This document shows, piece by piece, positions 24,316-37,600 of a stretch of 64,000 bases of DNA (the first letter of the stretch is position 1; each line of letters opens with the position of its first letter). The DNA comes from Serinus canaria (taxonomy: Eukaryota; Chordata; Aves; Passeriformes; Fringillidae), in NCBI RefSeq assembly GCF_022539315.1, contig NC_066316.1, positions 29,079,245-29,143,244 on the forward strand, given 5' to 3'. Below the pieces are notes generated by a model, which saw only the letters and a program-made list of their open reading frames with translations, was not told where the DNA came from and ran no database searches. A program made the translations under genes and the position numbers.

Positions 24316-27300
24316 TTGGTGTTCACATGAGAAGAGTTTTCCAAGTTCTGACTTTTTTTTTTTTAAGCTGCTTTTTAAATGTAAGTTGTGTAGCTAAAAG
24401 TGATTTCAAAGGGGCTGATAAACACTTGGTAATCTCTTCCTAACAAGTAGTAAATTTAACACAGGGCACATGGAAAATTTCAAGATCCTTGCTCAGTCAT
24501 TCCTGGATGCCGGTGACCTCCTCCTGTTGGGTTCAAGTGCTGTATCAGAAGCTGTAGTAGGAGCCGTGGTTGAGAAGCCTCCAGCTGACAGATGTTAGTT
24601 GTGGTAGGATATGCTTGCCTAAACAGGGGTGCAGTCCTGTTCATATTGTGAGCAAATATCCCAAATGGCCCCAGCTGCTCTTCTAAAAGGTTTCTCTTAT
24701 GCCCTGTGTCTCTTATGTCCCATGTCACATCCACCAGGCAGAAGAATTCAGTTCCTTAGGACACTTAAAATGGTACCTCTTTATTTTTTTAATAATTGAA
24801 TCTCACCCTCTGTGTCATTCAGAGAGTTATGGAATTTAAGACCATCCTCAGAATGTTGCCATTATGCAGGTCCTGTATCAGTGGTGAATTTTACCAGGAA
24901 GATATCCCAGAATTACCAACAAGAAAGAGGGGAGTCACATCTGTAAGTTTTCTTACTAGTACAGATGTGGCTTGATGATAATCTGTAAAATCTATTGCAT
25001 TTTAATCTCTGCTGTTAAAAGAGTTTTAATCCCCCTAAAGTGTGTCCAGTCTATTCCGTAAATTTTGTTTTTTTGCTAGATGCCATATTGTACTAAATCA
25101 TATTCCCAGGAGAAATCCAGCAAATTCTTTTTATCAGCAAAGTTTTTGTAATTAACCAGACTTGTAATCTTGCCAAAAAAAGATTAAAGGTTTATTTGAC
25201 AAGGCCTACTTTCCACAAAACTTAGTTGCCTGATATTATTTACATTTTTACTTTCTAATGTTTGATTAATGAAATCCCAGATTAATTGTTCCATCAAAGA
25301 ATTAGCCTAAATGGCCTGCTGTTCACTGGTCTGTTTCATTTTTCTCTTTTAACATACATAAATTGCATAAATGGCAGGCCTGCAGCAATACAGATTGTAA
25401 TTTAGATATTTTTCTTCTTTTTTAAGAGATATTAGATATTAACATAAGGCATTTACAAAAATCCATAGCTTATTTACTACTCTTGCAGAAATTAGCCTGT
25501 TGATTTTAAAATGTTTATTTTCAGCACATACTGTTCAATACTGCCCTTTCCTGTAGAGGATGAGCCTTATTGACTATCTTCATTATTGCATAAGCCAGGT
25601 AAATTTCTCTGTCTCCATCTACATCTTTCTAGGCAAGAGCAGAAATCAGCACTGAGAAAAACAGATTATGCATGTAAATGGATGTAATCATTTACATCCA
25701 TTGATGGATGTAATTCTGAAGCTTCCCAGTGGCAGCCATGAAACATATTTGGGGTTTTCTCTATTGTCTTTTAAGTCATCACTACTTGTGAAAACACTTT
25801 CACAAAAATAACAGTATCATGATCATGCACTGCTGGCCAGTGTGATGTGTTCTCTTATGCCTAAGGCATTGCACTAGGAATTTAAACTTTTGGATTCCAT
25901 TCATATCTCTGTGACTGGCATGAAAAATTATCATTGCCTCAGATAAGTGTAACTCCTTGTGCTCATTTTCTCTCTCATCTTTTTTTTTTCCCAATTGTGC
26001 ATTCACACTATAAACTCTCTGGGGCAAAGGTTGTGCTGGGGAGTCAGTAATACCTACTGGGCTCCTATTAAAATTATGGGTTTAATGTGTTACCTCCACA
26101 CAAATAACTGATAATACCAATGACTGATAGGACAGGCTGCTGATGGTATAATTCAGATGACCTCCCTTACATCCTTACAGCTTTCATCTCATCAGAAAGC
26201 TCTCAAAACACCACTGCCAGTTTGTTACAGAAAATGTGCATCTCAGCTGCTTATTTGAAATTGTAATTGGAATGCAAAACAGATGTGATCCTTGCTACCT
26301 GCTATTTATTGGCTCTGGGCAATGATTTCTGTCCTCCAACAGCAACCTAAATACAAACTGTTTTATAAAGACCAACCACGTCTGTAATTTACTTTGGGGG
26401 ATTTTTCTCTCTCTTGTGCCATCTCATGTATAGCTTTTTTTCCTTTCCTTTTTTCCTGTGTAAATGTATTTGTGTGTAAAATATAGATATAATAAATAAA
26501 AACAGTGCATACACATTTAGAGTTAACAACTCAAGCTACCCCAAATCCTTCTTCCCCAACATCCCAGCTGTACTCTTCCCTCACCTCCATCCTGCCACTA
26601 AGTGCTGGAACCTGCACTTCACCCAGGATATTTTTAAGGAGCCGCTGCACCCAAACACATGGCTCAGCAATGTCTTTATTTATAAAGGTCTGTGTAGGTA
26701 GCAAAACTGTTGTAGATATGAATGTGTGTATGAGTATGAAGACCCAGTTTGGAGATGACAGGAGAGACACTGTACAGCCACAGACTGATTCCTCAGAACA
26801 TGCTCTGTGGGCTGCAAATGGAGCTTTAGACCTTATACCCTTTAATAGAAGTTGGACTCATCAAGTTAGGATGAGCTCTTCAGGAGGTAGGACCAACCTC
26901 CTCCCTTGTCTTCAAATACTTTTCTTCTCAGTCTTCTCTCTTCCAACCCTTTGGCTTCAGCAGTATTTGCTTCAGCTCACTACTTTGATGGACACAGCAG
27001 GCCACAGGCAAAGGTGATGTTTAAAGTATAGAGGATGTGAGCAGCACACTAGGAGGTGTTATGAGTCTAAGAACTGATCTGTACAACCTCATTCATTTTC
27101 AAGGGCTATTGGCATCAGTGAGATCACTTGCATGGTCCAAATATTCACTATTGTTAGGACTGCACATGCTAGGCCAGAAGAGAGACAACTTTCTGGGCTC
27201 TTACTTGTTGCTAAAATTTCTAAAAGTTCTCTGATCTGAACCAGTCCCACTCTGTAAAAATATTTGTTCCAATAAATAAAACTGTCAGGTTTTATATTCC

Positions 27301-27370
27301 TTTAGTATGAAACCGGCCCAGTCACTTCTGTGGGTTGACCCAGTTATTGATTAAGACCATTAATTACTGC
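24316..27370. other. Unique non-coding stretch, including a candidate conserved element
   Basis: No gene recognised. Bases about 25000-25545 are AT-rich, free of visible repeats and carry several TAAT cores (see findings). A small inverted repeat lies at 25677-25702. The longest frame of the window (170 codons, forward, 26505-27017) is here. It is serine- and threonine-rich, has no recognisable domain, and is judged to be chance. Confidence 0.55.
25677..25714. repeat. 11-bp inverted repeat plus direct repeat of one arm
   Basis: The arm aatggatgtaa (25677-25687) is complementary to ttacatccatt (25692-25702) with a 4-base loop. A direct copy gatggatgtaat follows at 25703-25714. The layout suggests local duplication with inversion. 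Confidence 0.85.
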
Positions 27371-28281
27371 GCCCAGTCATGTTTAATATCTTTATTGATA
27401 ACCTAAAAGAGGAGACCAAAATGTTCCCTCAATAAATTTGTGGCTGACACCAAACTGAGTGGGAGTGTGGTCCTGCTGGAGCACAGGAGAGCTCTGTGGA
27501 GGCATCTGGATATGTCAGCCGAGACCAGTGAAGTTCCACAAGGCTGAGTGCTGAACCTGAACCACATCACCCCATGCTACAGTCTTGGGGAAGAGTGTCT
27601 GGAAAGCTGCCCAGCACAAAAGGACCTCGGGGTGAGGGCCAACAGTGGAACAGTGGCTGAACATGGGCCAGCATATGCTCAGGTGGCCAAGAAGGCCACT
27701 GGCATCCTGGTTTATATAAAAAATAGTGTGACCAGCAGGACCAGGGCAGTGATTGTCCCCCTTTAGTTGTGAGGTGGGGCCTCACCTCGAGTGCTGTGTC
27801 CAGTTCTCAGCCCTTCACTACAGGAAAGACTTTGAGGTGCTGGAGAGTGTCCAGAGGAGGTCAATGGAGATGGTGAAGGGTCTGGAGCACAAGTCCTATG
27901 AGGAGCAGCTGAGGGAGCTGGGAGTGTTTAGCTTGGAGAAAAAGAGGTGACCTTATCACTCTCTTCAACTCCCTGAAAGGAGGCTGCAGCCAAGTGGGGA
28001 TAAGCCTCTTCTCCCAGGCAGCCAGCAACAGGATGAGAGGACACAGCTTCAAGCTGCCCCAGGGGAGGCTCAGGTTAGACATCAGGAAGAATTTCTTCAC
28101 TGAAAGAGTTGTCAATCATTGGGACTCACGTCCGTGTGAGGTAGTGGAGCCATCATCCTTGGAGGTGCTCAAGAAACAACTGGACATGGCACTTAGTGCT
28201 TAGTCTGGTTGACAAGGTGATGATCAGTAAAAGACTGGACTCAATCTCAGAGGCCTTTTCCAACCTAAACAGTTCTGTGAC
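27371..28281 (+). mobile_element. CR1 LINE, forward strand, about 0.9 kb with ORF2 remnant
   Basis: The copy starts inside the reverse transcriptase domain. Codons from 27382 read F-N-I-F-I-D-N-L-K-E-E-T, followed by F-V-A-D-T-K-L, the decayed form of the catalytic F-A-D-D-T-K-L block. One aspartate of the DD pair is replaced, so this remnant could not be catalytic. Further on come A-Q-V-A-K-K-A-T-G-I-L-V (within 27548-27766) and [20 protein letters not shown] (within 27753-27950). The 3' region runs to ccttttccaacctaaacag and ends at gttctgtgac with only one tail unit. Stops and frameshifts make it a dead 5'-truncated copy. Confidence 0.95.
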
Positions 28282-30161
28282 ATCAACCTTATCCTTGTAA
28301 CTTGCTCATGTGCCTCAATCTTAACATGTGACCTATGATATCCTACCCTCAGTACAAAGTCTGCCTAGAATATTAATTTCTATACATTGTACCTCGAGTA
28401 GTGTGCATGCAATGTGAATGCAAATCAGTGATTTACAAGTGCCCAAACTCATCAAATGTATTTTTGATGATGGGGTAATTTATCATCTCTTTTTTCCTCA
28501 AAATAATTTTTAAAAAATATGAGTTACCAACAAATTCATGGCAATATCCAGAAGTTATAACTATGAGAAAGAAAATAATCTTTGGTGTTCAACAAGCAAG
28601 TTCTTAGAAAAATTCCAAAAATAAAGGGGAAAAAAATGACTAAAGATTAGACATTACATGGATGAATATAGTATAAAACAGTGGCATGTTGATAAGAATG
28701 GTTAAAACAGTAGTAAAAAAAAAAAGAAAGTTCCCACCATTATAAAAAGTGCAAGATAATTTTGATATGGAGAGCCCCAACTGACATTCAAGTTACAAGA
28801 AGATCTTAATACAATTTCTGTGGTGGGAAAATTGAAGAATTCTGAAATATAGGATGGAGCAAAAATTGGGCATGTATGGAACAGGACAGGACAGGGCAGG
28901 CTGGAGCTAGAAGGAGCATAGGACTGTATCCTGGATTCAGAGCACTCAGCCCAGACATCTGTCTTCAACAGTGCTCGCTAGTGGAAACCTAGGAAAAGCA
29001 AGAAGAGGATAAGCAAGTGTAGAACTTTCTACTCTAATACTTGTCCATGGATTTCTTGGGCATTTTGTGTTTTGTTTATGTAGCAACACCACTGAATACC
29101 TCCACCAAGCTCCTCTCCCATCTCTCATTGAGCCCATCTAAACTCCCTGTGCCTGCAACACCCATTGGTAAGGAGTCCCAACCTGTTACATGGCACTTAC
29201 TCTTGGCATTACACCAGCAGTATCCCCTGGCCCATCTTCAGAGGACATTTATCAAGAAAGAGGTGAGTTAATCTTCCACACTTATCCAGAAATTCCTGAG
29301 TGAATGCTGCAAGAGATACAGATTGATTGTGATGAGATAGCATGATTGTGACAGCATGAGTCACAAATATGCCCCTTAATCTATGTAAGTAACAGCACAC
29401 AGCAGTAGCAACACTAACAATCCCAGAAACCTAATGCTTTTATGACTAAAACACCTTTTTTTTTTTTTCACTTTTCTTTGACATTTGAAAAACTCAGCAA
29501 GCTATAAGGCTTGAAGCAAATTACCTTGTAATTGCACTGGGGCATCTCTGTTTGGTCTGTGGTTATCACAACCAAAACTGACTGTCAAAAAACTCAATTT
29601 CCCCTGCTCAGTGAAATGCACTGCTCCATTTCTGAGGGCAGTGATCTCAGCCAAGGGAAAGCTAATTGCTACTAGCTGCCACCTGAGATAAGACCCATCT
29701 ACAAGTAACCCAGTATGTATCAAAATGGGCAAAGAAAGGGAGACACCACAGTAAACATAAAGTCATCAAATCTTATGGATCCTCTGTATCAACTAAATAC
29801 ACAACTGATTCAGTACCCTACCTGAGGCAACAGAATCTCAGACAAGTCAAACAGACTGTGTGGCCATAACACAGCAAAAATGACTGCTTGTCTTTTTACC
29901 CAAACTTCATACATTTAGTTAGGTGGCGAGCAAATGCAAACAGTTCTAGTAGAACCAGCACAGTCTGAAGAACAAGATGTTTCCAGTAAGCTACTTGCAA
30001 ACAGTCACAGCTGTTGGGCACTGCAGCCATATGAAAGAGCCAATTTATCCCAGCTATGACAAAATTGCCTAAAGAAGTACCGTTTTGTAGCCATTAGTCT
30101 GAATTCCAGTAAACTTCTTCCTAATACCGGGGGTTTGGCACCATTTATTGAAAGTAAAACC
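28282..30161. other. Unique non-coding stretch
   Basis: No gene recognised. A short GGACA-type repeat is at 28882-28898 and a T-run at 29457-29469. Open frames do not exceed about 90 codons and have no recognisable motif. Confidence 0.6.
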
Positions 30162-30256
30162 ACTTATAGTAATTGCATTTCTCCCATCAATAAATTCAGG
30201 AGATACTGCTGGTGCAATTACTTACAGTAATTGCATTTCTCCCATCAATAAATTCA
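30162..30256. repeat. Recent segmental duplication, 58-bp period
   Basis: A 37-base block starting acttatagtaattgcatt (30162-30198) is repeated at 30220-30256 with a single T-to-C difference. The intervening 21 bases occur once. The near-identity indicates a young duplication compared with the decayed repeats around it. Confidence 0.93.
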
Positions 30257-30331
30257 AATATATTTTCACATTTTATATTAACCAGTAATAGCAGAATATG
30301 ATGACCATTTATAGCTGAGCCAACGAAGCAG

Positions 30332-30351
30332 ATAAATAAATAAATAAATAA
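30332..30351. repeat. (ATAA)n microsatellite
   Basis: About five uninterrupted copies of the ATAA tetranucleotide. It is a potentially length-variable marker. Confidence 0.9.
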
Positions 30352-30624
30352 TTAGGAAACCCAACCAAACTAAGTCTAGACTGATATCAAACCACATCTC
30401 CACAGTGATTCAGGTACATGTAGTCAGAGTCTGCTGCTCAGCAGGATCTGTGAGTATCAGAGCATTTGATGTCCACGGGCACAATGAGATTCAGATATCA
30501 GCAGAGCATGAGCTGCAAATGGCAATTTCTCACTGAGATTTTAAACAAAGTGTAATTCTTATCTCAGTCTGTTCAAATTAGCCCTGCAAAGAGAACATGT
30601 TCTTGAATAAAATAGATCAAGGAA

Positions 30625-30643
30625 TTTTTTTTTTTTTTTTTTT
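30625..30643. repeat. Poly-T run of 19
   Basis: An uninterrupted run of 19 T follows ggaa. On the reverse strand it is a poly-A run, which could mark a retroposed sequence. No recognisable retrocopy precedes it, so simple expansion is equally likely. Confidence 0.9.
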
Positions 30644-33600
30644 AAGCCTGGTATTGCACCTAGGACCATAAAATGATTATGACACCGCCCAAAGGTGGTG
30701 AATCAATGAAAACTACCATATATGTATGACAGAAGATAATGGTAATTATCCATAAACAAGATTCAAAAGTCAGTCATGGGGGTATGAAAATGAAATTACA
30801 TCACTAAAAGAAATTCCTATTCACTAGAGTAGCTGGCCAATAAGTAATTTTTCAGCTGGGGATTAGGAATGGGGAGCCAGGGCAGGAGACAAGTAGACTG
30901 GAGGATTAAATAGCTCTGCTGAACCCAGCACAGATATTGCTGCAGTCCTTGAAACTTTTTCCATTTAAGAGGACATCATAGTGACCCATGCCAAACTGTT
31001 CCCAGAAGTCCCCATGCCGTGGGCCTCAGATCAGCTTATGCCTCATGGCTGATTTTCCAGCAATTTGATTTGAACAAATCTTTCATGGCTCTGTACTACT
31101 TCATGCGTTACCATCAGGGTAATCCTTTGTGTTTCCAGCTTGCTTTGTTAGCTTAATACACTCTCAACCTTTTCCTTCAAAGAATCTCGACCACAAATGC
31201 AAGAATTCCAGGGTACCACCTTGAAGTGGTTACAAACTACTTGTTCATCTGTTTGTGTAGCAGCCTGAGCTGCTCTTAAATCCCATTGAGATGATTATGC
31301 TCTCAGCATGTCAGGACAGCCAGTCTGTGTGCAGCACAGGCTGTGCACACAGGACCAGAGCATGTGGAATTGGGCACATGCCGAGGCCTCCTGCTGATCC
31401 TGCAGCACAGAAGAGTAACCAAGCTTCAGCTCTATTTGGTATACAAAAAACTTTCTCAACAAACAAACAAAGAAACCCTCCAAACCCCCTGAAATACTGC
31501 AATCAAAACTACTAGATACTTCTGAGTGTGTTGGTTTACATTTTTTCCTCAGAGCTTTCTCGGGCATTAAGAAAGATTGTGAAACTTTCTGAGCTTTGCA
31601 GAGCTGCTTGAAAACCTCAAACAAAATGTACTGCACTAGCAAAGAGGACAATTTATGCTTTTTAACCTGTACTACTGGAGCAAGCTGGAATAAGGCTGCT
31701 CCCAAGCATAAAGCTGTTCAGATATTAATACAGGATGTATATTCCAGAAGTGTCACTCACAGACTCTGAGTCCCATTCCCCTCATATCACTGCCAGTGCA
31801 GAATAATGCAGATGACCTGACAAGAATGAAAGTGCAAGTCAAGAAAAATTTTCTCCTTGAAGAAGTCAAAGCACCAGCTGTGTCTTCAAACATCCATAAC
31901 CCTGATGATTTTACTGACAATAACTGGATGAAAAGAAAGCAATATTGACTTGTGTTCACTAATAGAATCACTGCTCTTGACAAGTTGCAGATCCACCAGG
32001 AGCTGTACAGGAGACATCATCTGCAGCAGCTTGGGGTTTGGCAGCTTGCTGTTCTTGTCTTTATTTACCCAGTGCCACTAAGATGCAAACAAATAAATTA
32101 TTCCTATCACACCAATTATACCCTCCATAATGAAGCCAGAGAGTGCAAAGCTGTCAGAAAGCCCTTTCTTGGTAAAGGCTCTGCTGCAGTTTTATTCTGA
32201 GTTTCTTTCTCTTAGACAGAATTTCTTTATGGACGTTTTCCAATTCTGTGTTAGTAGTGACACACGGCTTGCTAAGGCAGAGGTTTTTAAGTTATATTGG
32301 TCCGGAGTTTCTAGTCCCTTCCTGTTGACAACATCTGTATCTATCCACATTTTTGCTTTTTTGGACCTAGTCTTGCAAAATTGATTCATCTCAATAAACC
32401 TGTTTTCTGTGATGGCTTCACTGTCCTCTGTATTTTAACATGAGGAATGTAATCTTGTCATATAATCTTATTCATGTGCTCAAGACTTACAAAAAAATTA
32501 CCTGAGTTCCTGGTGCCACAGTGTGCTGTATTCCTACCTTGTTGCTCATACAATAAGTAAGATTGAGGAGGGCATCCAGACATCAATGTTAAACATTTTT
32601 GTGCCTTGGGATTTTTTTGTCTTTAGCACACTGCAGACACATAAAGGTGATCGGATTTGCTGCCTGATATCTGGGAAAGCTGTAGGATGGTGTGACTAAC
32701 AACATGTCAAAAGCTAGGTAACTGGGGGAGTAATAAGCAGAGTTTGGTTTACTCCACACACAGGGCATCTGCCTATATGAAGAGAGAGAAGAAAATATTT
32801 TGCATCCTCCAAATGACACGAAACACTGCCTGTTTCATCCCCAGTGCAAGCAGAAGACCAATAAGAGCGATTTGCTGTACAAGACATAATCACATCTCTA
32901 AGAATCAGTGCCTTCCAGAATCTCTTTGGGAAGTGGTTCCTTGTGTAACCCCTTACTGTGCAGGACAGACCACATCTAAAGAGCCATTAAAAACACCTGA
33001 TTTGTTCCTTCTTCAAAATGCTGTTCTCCTACTCAAGGGGGTATGGACTGAAGGCTTACTTAAGCTTGAGGTCCTTTCAAAATGTAGTTTTAAAGCAAAC
33101 ATTTCTAATAATTCAATTTCCACAGCTCCAACTTGATTTTCACAATACAGTTATTCTTACTTGTTGGCCTCTAAATTGATTAGAGGAGTGTTTGGTGCTC
33201 TCAATATTTGGAACCCAATTTCACTTCAGAAAAGTAAGTGCTTTACTTTACTGAGATACTTTGATTATCTAGCTAGATAATTACTCTAATTTTCTCCATA
33301 TTTTCTGTCTTTCTTGACATCTCCACTAAATTTTATGGAATAATTCACTTAATGACATGTTGCTTTCATTTTGTCTTTCCACTTTCTACATTTGCTTCTC
33401 ACTTTAGGACAAACTGTGCCATTACAGCAGAATCAAAAGACCTGCAGCTAACAAAACAAAACAACCCAGAGTTTGAACCTCAGCAATTCAACAAGCTTTA
33501 CAAGGCTTGAGATAAAAGACATAGAATTTAAATCTCTATTTTCAAGCAAAGCATTCAATCACTCTGTTCCTTTGCTTTGCTACCGATCCTAAATAACACT

Positions 33601-33900
33601 AAATTCTCACAGTTACAGTTTTCTGAAAAGCAAGGTGGAGGTTTCATTATTTCCTCCAGAAACAATGTGACTTTGCAAGATTGTGAGAAAACTGTTGGTC
33701 TGCCCTGGGATTAGCATAACTTTGGGCAAAGGAAACTTGAATGATTGCTTAAAATCCTATAATTTGGGTTGTTTTCATCAACATCATATTCTTTGGTAAT
33801 TGAGCTTGACCTAGCATTACTTATTTCTGAAGTATTTAATTTTGGCTTAAAACAGAGGGCTAAAATGTACCGTTTTAGATTCTCCATCCCGCTTGAAAAA
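30644..33900. other. Unique non-coding stretch
   Basis: No gene or dated repeat is recognised. Overlapping open frames at 31291-31705 (up to 136 codons, reverse) and 32744-33136 (130 codons, forward) lack recognisable domains. A perfect 18-bp palindrome occurs at 33264-33281. Confidence 0.6.
33264..33281. repeat. Perfect 18-bp palindrome
   Basis: The sequence attatctagctagataat is its own reverse complement with no spacer. It contains two TAGATAAT-type arms flanking AGCT. It could be a dyad binding site or chance in AT-rich DNA. Confidence 0.9.
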
Positions 33901-34056
33901 AGAATCATAGAATCATAGAATAGTTAGGTTTGGAAGGGACCTTAGAGGTCATGTTGTTCCAAATACCCTGCTATGGGTTTATTCAGATCCCCATGGTCAC
34001 TCAGATCCCCATCCAACTTGACCTTGAACACCTTGAGGGATTGAGAAGTCCACAAC
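33901..34056 (-). mobile_element. CR1 LINE 3' end, reverse strand, well-preserved tail
   Basis: The left end carries two intact reverse-strand octamers (agaatcatagaatcatagaa) and the near-consensus block ttggaagggaccttagaggt. It runs on to accttgaacaccttgaggga and stops at ccacaac, so only about 155 bases of the 3' end are present. The tail preservation suggests it is among the younger CR1 copies here. A second reverse-oriented CR1 lies 178 bases downstream. Confidence 0.95.
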
Positions 34057-34234
34057 AAATAAACAAAATCTATTTATTTGCTGATTTATAAAATAAAATT
34101 ATCTGTGGAAATCACTTACATTTTAAAGCTATTATATATGCATAAATCTATAAAGAATTAATGATCTTATTTTTAATGAACATTTTTTACATTTGTTGGA
34201 GATCCTCAGCATCCATGTCCTTTTTCCACTATTC

Positions 34235-34665
34235 TCATAGGATCATTGAATTGTTTGGGGTGGAAGGGGCCCAAAGACAATCTAGTCCCAACCCCCTGTT
34301 ATGGGCAGGGACACCTTCCACTATCCCAGCTTACTCAGAGTCCCATCCAGCCTGGCCTTGTACACTTGTAGGGATGCAGTACCCACAGCTCCTCTGAGCA
34401 GCCAGTTCAAGTGCTTCACCACCCCCTGAGTAAAGAATTTATTCCTAACATCTTTTCTAAACTCTCTTTCCCTTTAAAATCACTGCCCATTATCCTGTCA
34501 CTACCTGTCCACATAAAAAGTCCCTCTCCCTCCCTTTCATAAGACCCCTTTAGGTACTGGAAGGACAAGATAAGCTTGGCCTTTTCCAGGTTGAACAACC
34601 CCCACTCTTTCCATCCCTCGGATCATCTTTGCGGCCCTCCTTTGGGCTTGCTCCAGAGTTATATG
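34235..34665 (-). mobile_element. CR1 LINE, reverse strand, C-terminal ORF2 and 3' UTR
   Basis: It begins with a decayed octamer (tcataggatcattgaat) and the tggaaggggcccaaagac block, then tatgggcagggacaccttcc. The reverse strand between about 34598 and 34416 encodes L-S-F-Q-Y-L-K-G-S-Y-E-R-E-G-E-G-L-F, which fits the C-terminal ORF2 region. It ends near the tttgggcttgctccag block at about 34665. It is more diverged than the neighbouring copy at 33901, so the two are independent insertions, not one split element. Confidence 0.93.
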
Positions 34666-37600
34666 CCATGGCCAATGCTCAGCATTAGGGAAGAGAGTCT
34701 TTGATGCAGAAACCCATATTACCAGTCCTGAACTCCCTTGCAGAATTTGCAGGGGATGGCATGTTATTTATGAATTACCACACCCAAAATAAATTGCAAA
34801 TCTACAGTGGGCTTCCAACTCACATGGAGGTCCATTCTTTGTTCCTGAATGTCTCTGTTGTTATACTTAGTTTGGAAGTATTGCACATGATAGCCATACT
34901 GATATTTTGGGCCACCACTGGTTCAGGCATTTGCTGAAAAGAACATGCCTGCTGCCCAATAGATCCAACTTCTCCCTTCATCCAGACAGAAAATCACACA
35001 AAGCAGTGGATTTGAGTGAAATCCAAGCCTGCAAATGAAAAACAGAGGTCAGTGGAGCTCTTCTCCACTCTGATCACCGTGAGGTGGAACAGTGCAAACT
35101 GAGCCACAAGAGAAAAGGTGACAATGACACCCAGCACTGGCAGTGAGGTGGGGGTGAAGCTGAGTCTGCTGGTTTTGGAGCTCCTGATTAACACAGTCAT
35201 TTAATCACTGCTCTAGCTTCCTACAACAGCTGCTTATCTCAGGTTCATCTAGAGTACTAAAACAGCCCCTTGTGAGCTTTCATTTCAATCTTCTAGGAAG
35301 GATGTACAGATCTTGGAGTGAAGCTGCTCTCATGTTCTGAGTTCACAAGGATATGATATTAATTTACAGTCCTTCCAGACATATAGCTGATAGTTTTAAC
35401 TTATGTTTCTGGCATACAATGTAAATGTTGAAATAAAAAATGTTACTTCAAATTGAAAAGTGAAAGCATGCTTTTTAGTTTGTAGAAACGAAATAGGCTG
35501 GCATTTACAAATGAAAATGGTTCAATTCTGGAAAGGGCAAAGGGAAATGCTCTTTTTAGTTTTTGAGACTCCTTCTCGTTCTCTTTAATTATTCTTTTAA
35601 TGAAGCTTGAATCTTCCAGCTATAGCCAAATGCATGCCTAATTTCAACCTCAACAAATCAATTTCGTCAAGTTCCTATTTATAAAAAAAAAAAGTCTCAA
35701 AATGTGTCTAGTTTTTCTAGCTACCTCTTAATCTACTGAGATAATATCTCACCCCTTTGTCTGACACAGCAGCAGGTAAGAGCTGGGATATGAAATACCC
35801 CATGCTGCTCAACAGTGCTTGGTCCCAGAAAATTGCTGTTACCTCGACAGCAGCTTTTGTCCAGCCCTCTCCAAGCAGATCAGGGGAAGCTCAATTAAGG
35901 TTTAAAGTAACTCTGTAAGCTAAGTGAATACTACTGTCATTTTGCAAAGAAGTCAGAAAAGCCATAAAAACAAAACCAAAAACAAAAATGCTGCCTAGCA
36001 TTAATAAAATACAATCATATGAAAGCCAGGAGCAGAATTGCAAAAATCACAGTTTGAGCTCCAAGTACTAGCACCAGAATAAGCTGAGAGTTTATATGAA
36101 AATCCTCATGCTCATTGGGTTAATCATCTGCAGAAATCCTTTTCTAGCAGCTTCTTTCTCTGACTATTCTAGGTTTCTCTTTGCATTGTGTAAGAGGCCT
36201 CTGGCCATAATGGGCACTCTGAGCTACCACTCAAAAATTTGAGAGCATTTTTTGCTGAGTGCAAACATTACCAACTTCACATGCTCATTCAGGTGATAAA
36301 AGCACTTGATTTCTATTTACCAGAAAGCTGATAAGCAGACAGCCAAATGATGCTAATTCCACACCAGGGGGTTTGATGCTCTCTGCATCAGTCCATTGTA
36401 GCACCAAAGTCATTCTGTCTCTTGAACACTCAGGAGTATTGTCAGCCACCAGGCTTTATTTATTGACAATTTCATCCTTTATCCTGAATGTTCTTTAGGG
36501 GAACATCTTTCATATCTGAAAAATGCCTAAGAGGTACTGGAAGCTATGGCAAATACAAAAGAAATATTCCTCTAAAAAAGCATAGTCAATATACAGATAG
36601 CATTTGGTGGGATGCAGGTTCAAACCAACAACTGAGCTGACAAAGCTGTGTGCTTGGCTATCTGGAATATCATGTTCTTAAGACATTATGTTGTTGCTCT
36701 CTATGATTATGTACAAAATATACAAACACACAAAAGCACTGTCTAAGGGTTCATTAATGTTTTGATTAACTAACTTTTCCACAGCCAGCAAAGTTTGAAG
36801 GGACTGTGGGTTTGCAGGAGAAACAAGGCCCACGCATAGTAAATGATATTTCCCTGGTATTCTCTTGATGAGAAAGACAAGTCTGAATGTATGACTGACA
36901 ATGAAAGCCCTCAGCTTTATTGGAGTAAGCTGGGCTCAGAATCCAGGTCCCATACCATGTTGCTAAGGCACAAAATGTTTTATATCTGCCTTCAGACATC
37001 ATATCTGTCACTCATTGCACAGGATTCTTGGAGGGCTTAATTGACATTAGCAAACAAAACCTACACAATCTAAGTGTGGTGTCATCACTGGCACTTCAAG
37101 GGAGCTGTGAGAAAACAGTTCTGGGCTTTGGCTGGCTGTGAATATCATTAATTGATTCTTTAGTTGCTTTATTCTCTTGACATGAGACAGAAGTGGGAAG
37201 TTCAGAGAACTGAAAATTAACAGTGATGGATCTAAGAGCCAATAGAAGAATTCATTTTATATACCCATTAGGAAAGCAAGCTGTGAAACAAACTTTTCAA
37301 GATAAGAATCAAAAAATGTGTTTCTCTTAAATTTTGGCAGATCATTGAGAGTGAGAAAAAGTAGGCTTACAATAAAACTCAAGGCATCCTCCAGTCCAAA
37401 CTCTTGATACAAAGCAAGAGTAAGAATTACAGCACCAGATCTGAAAGGGTGCAGATATTCCCCTGGGCTTACCATTCTTACAGGTATATTTTGCTCACTG
37501 ACATCATTCAGATGCCACTCACATGCCACCAGTATGTTTAGATTTTCATTCCTCTCAGGAAGGTCTCCTGTAATCACCAAGGAACAAACTAAATGCACAC

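Noticed and set aside
26505..27017. Longest open frame in the window, 170 codons, forward
   Set aside because: Rich in serine and threonine, no domain or motif, no convincing start or splice context. One frame of this length in 64 kb over six frames is not surprising.
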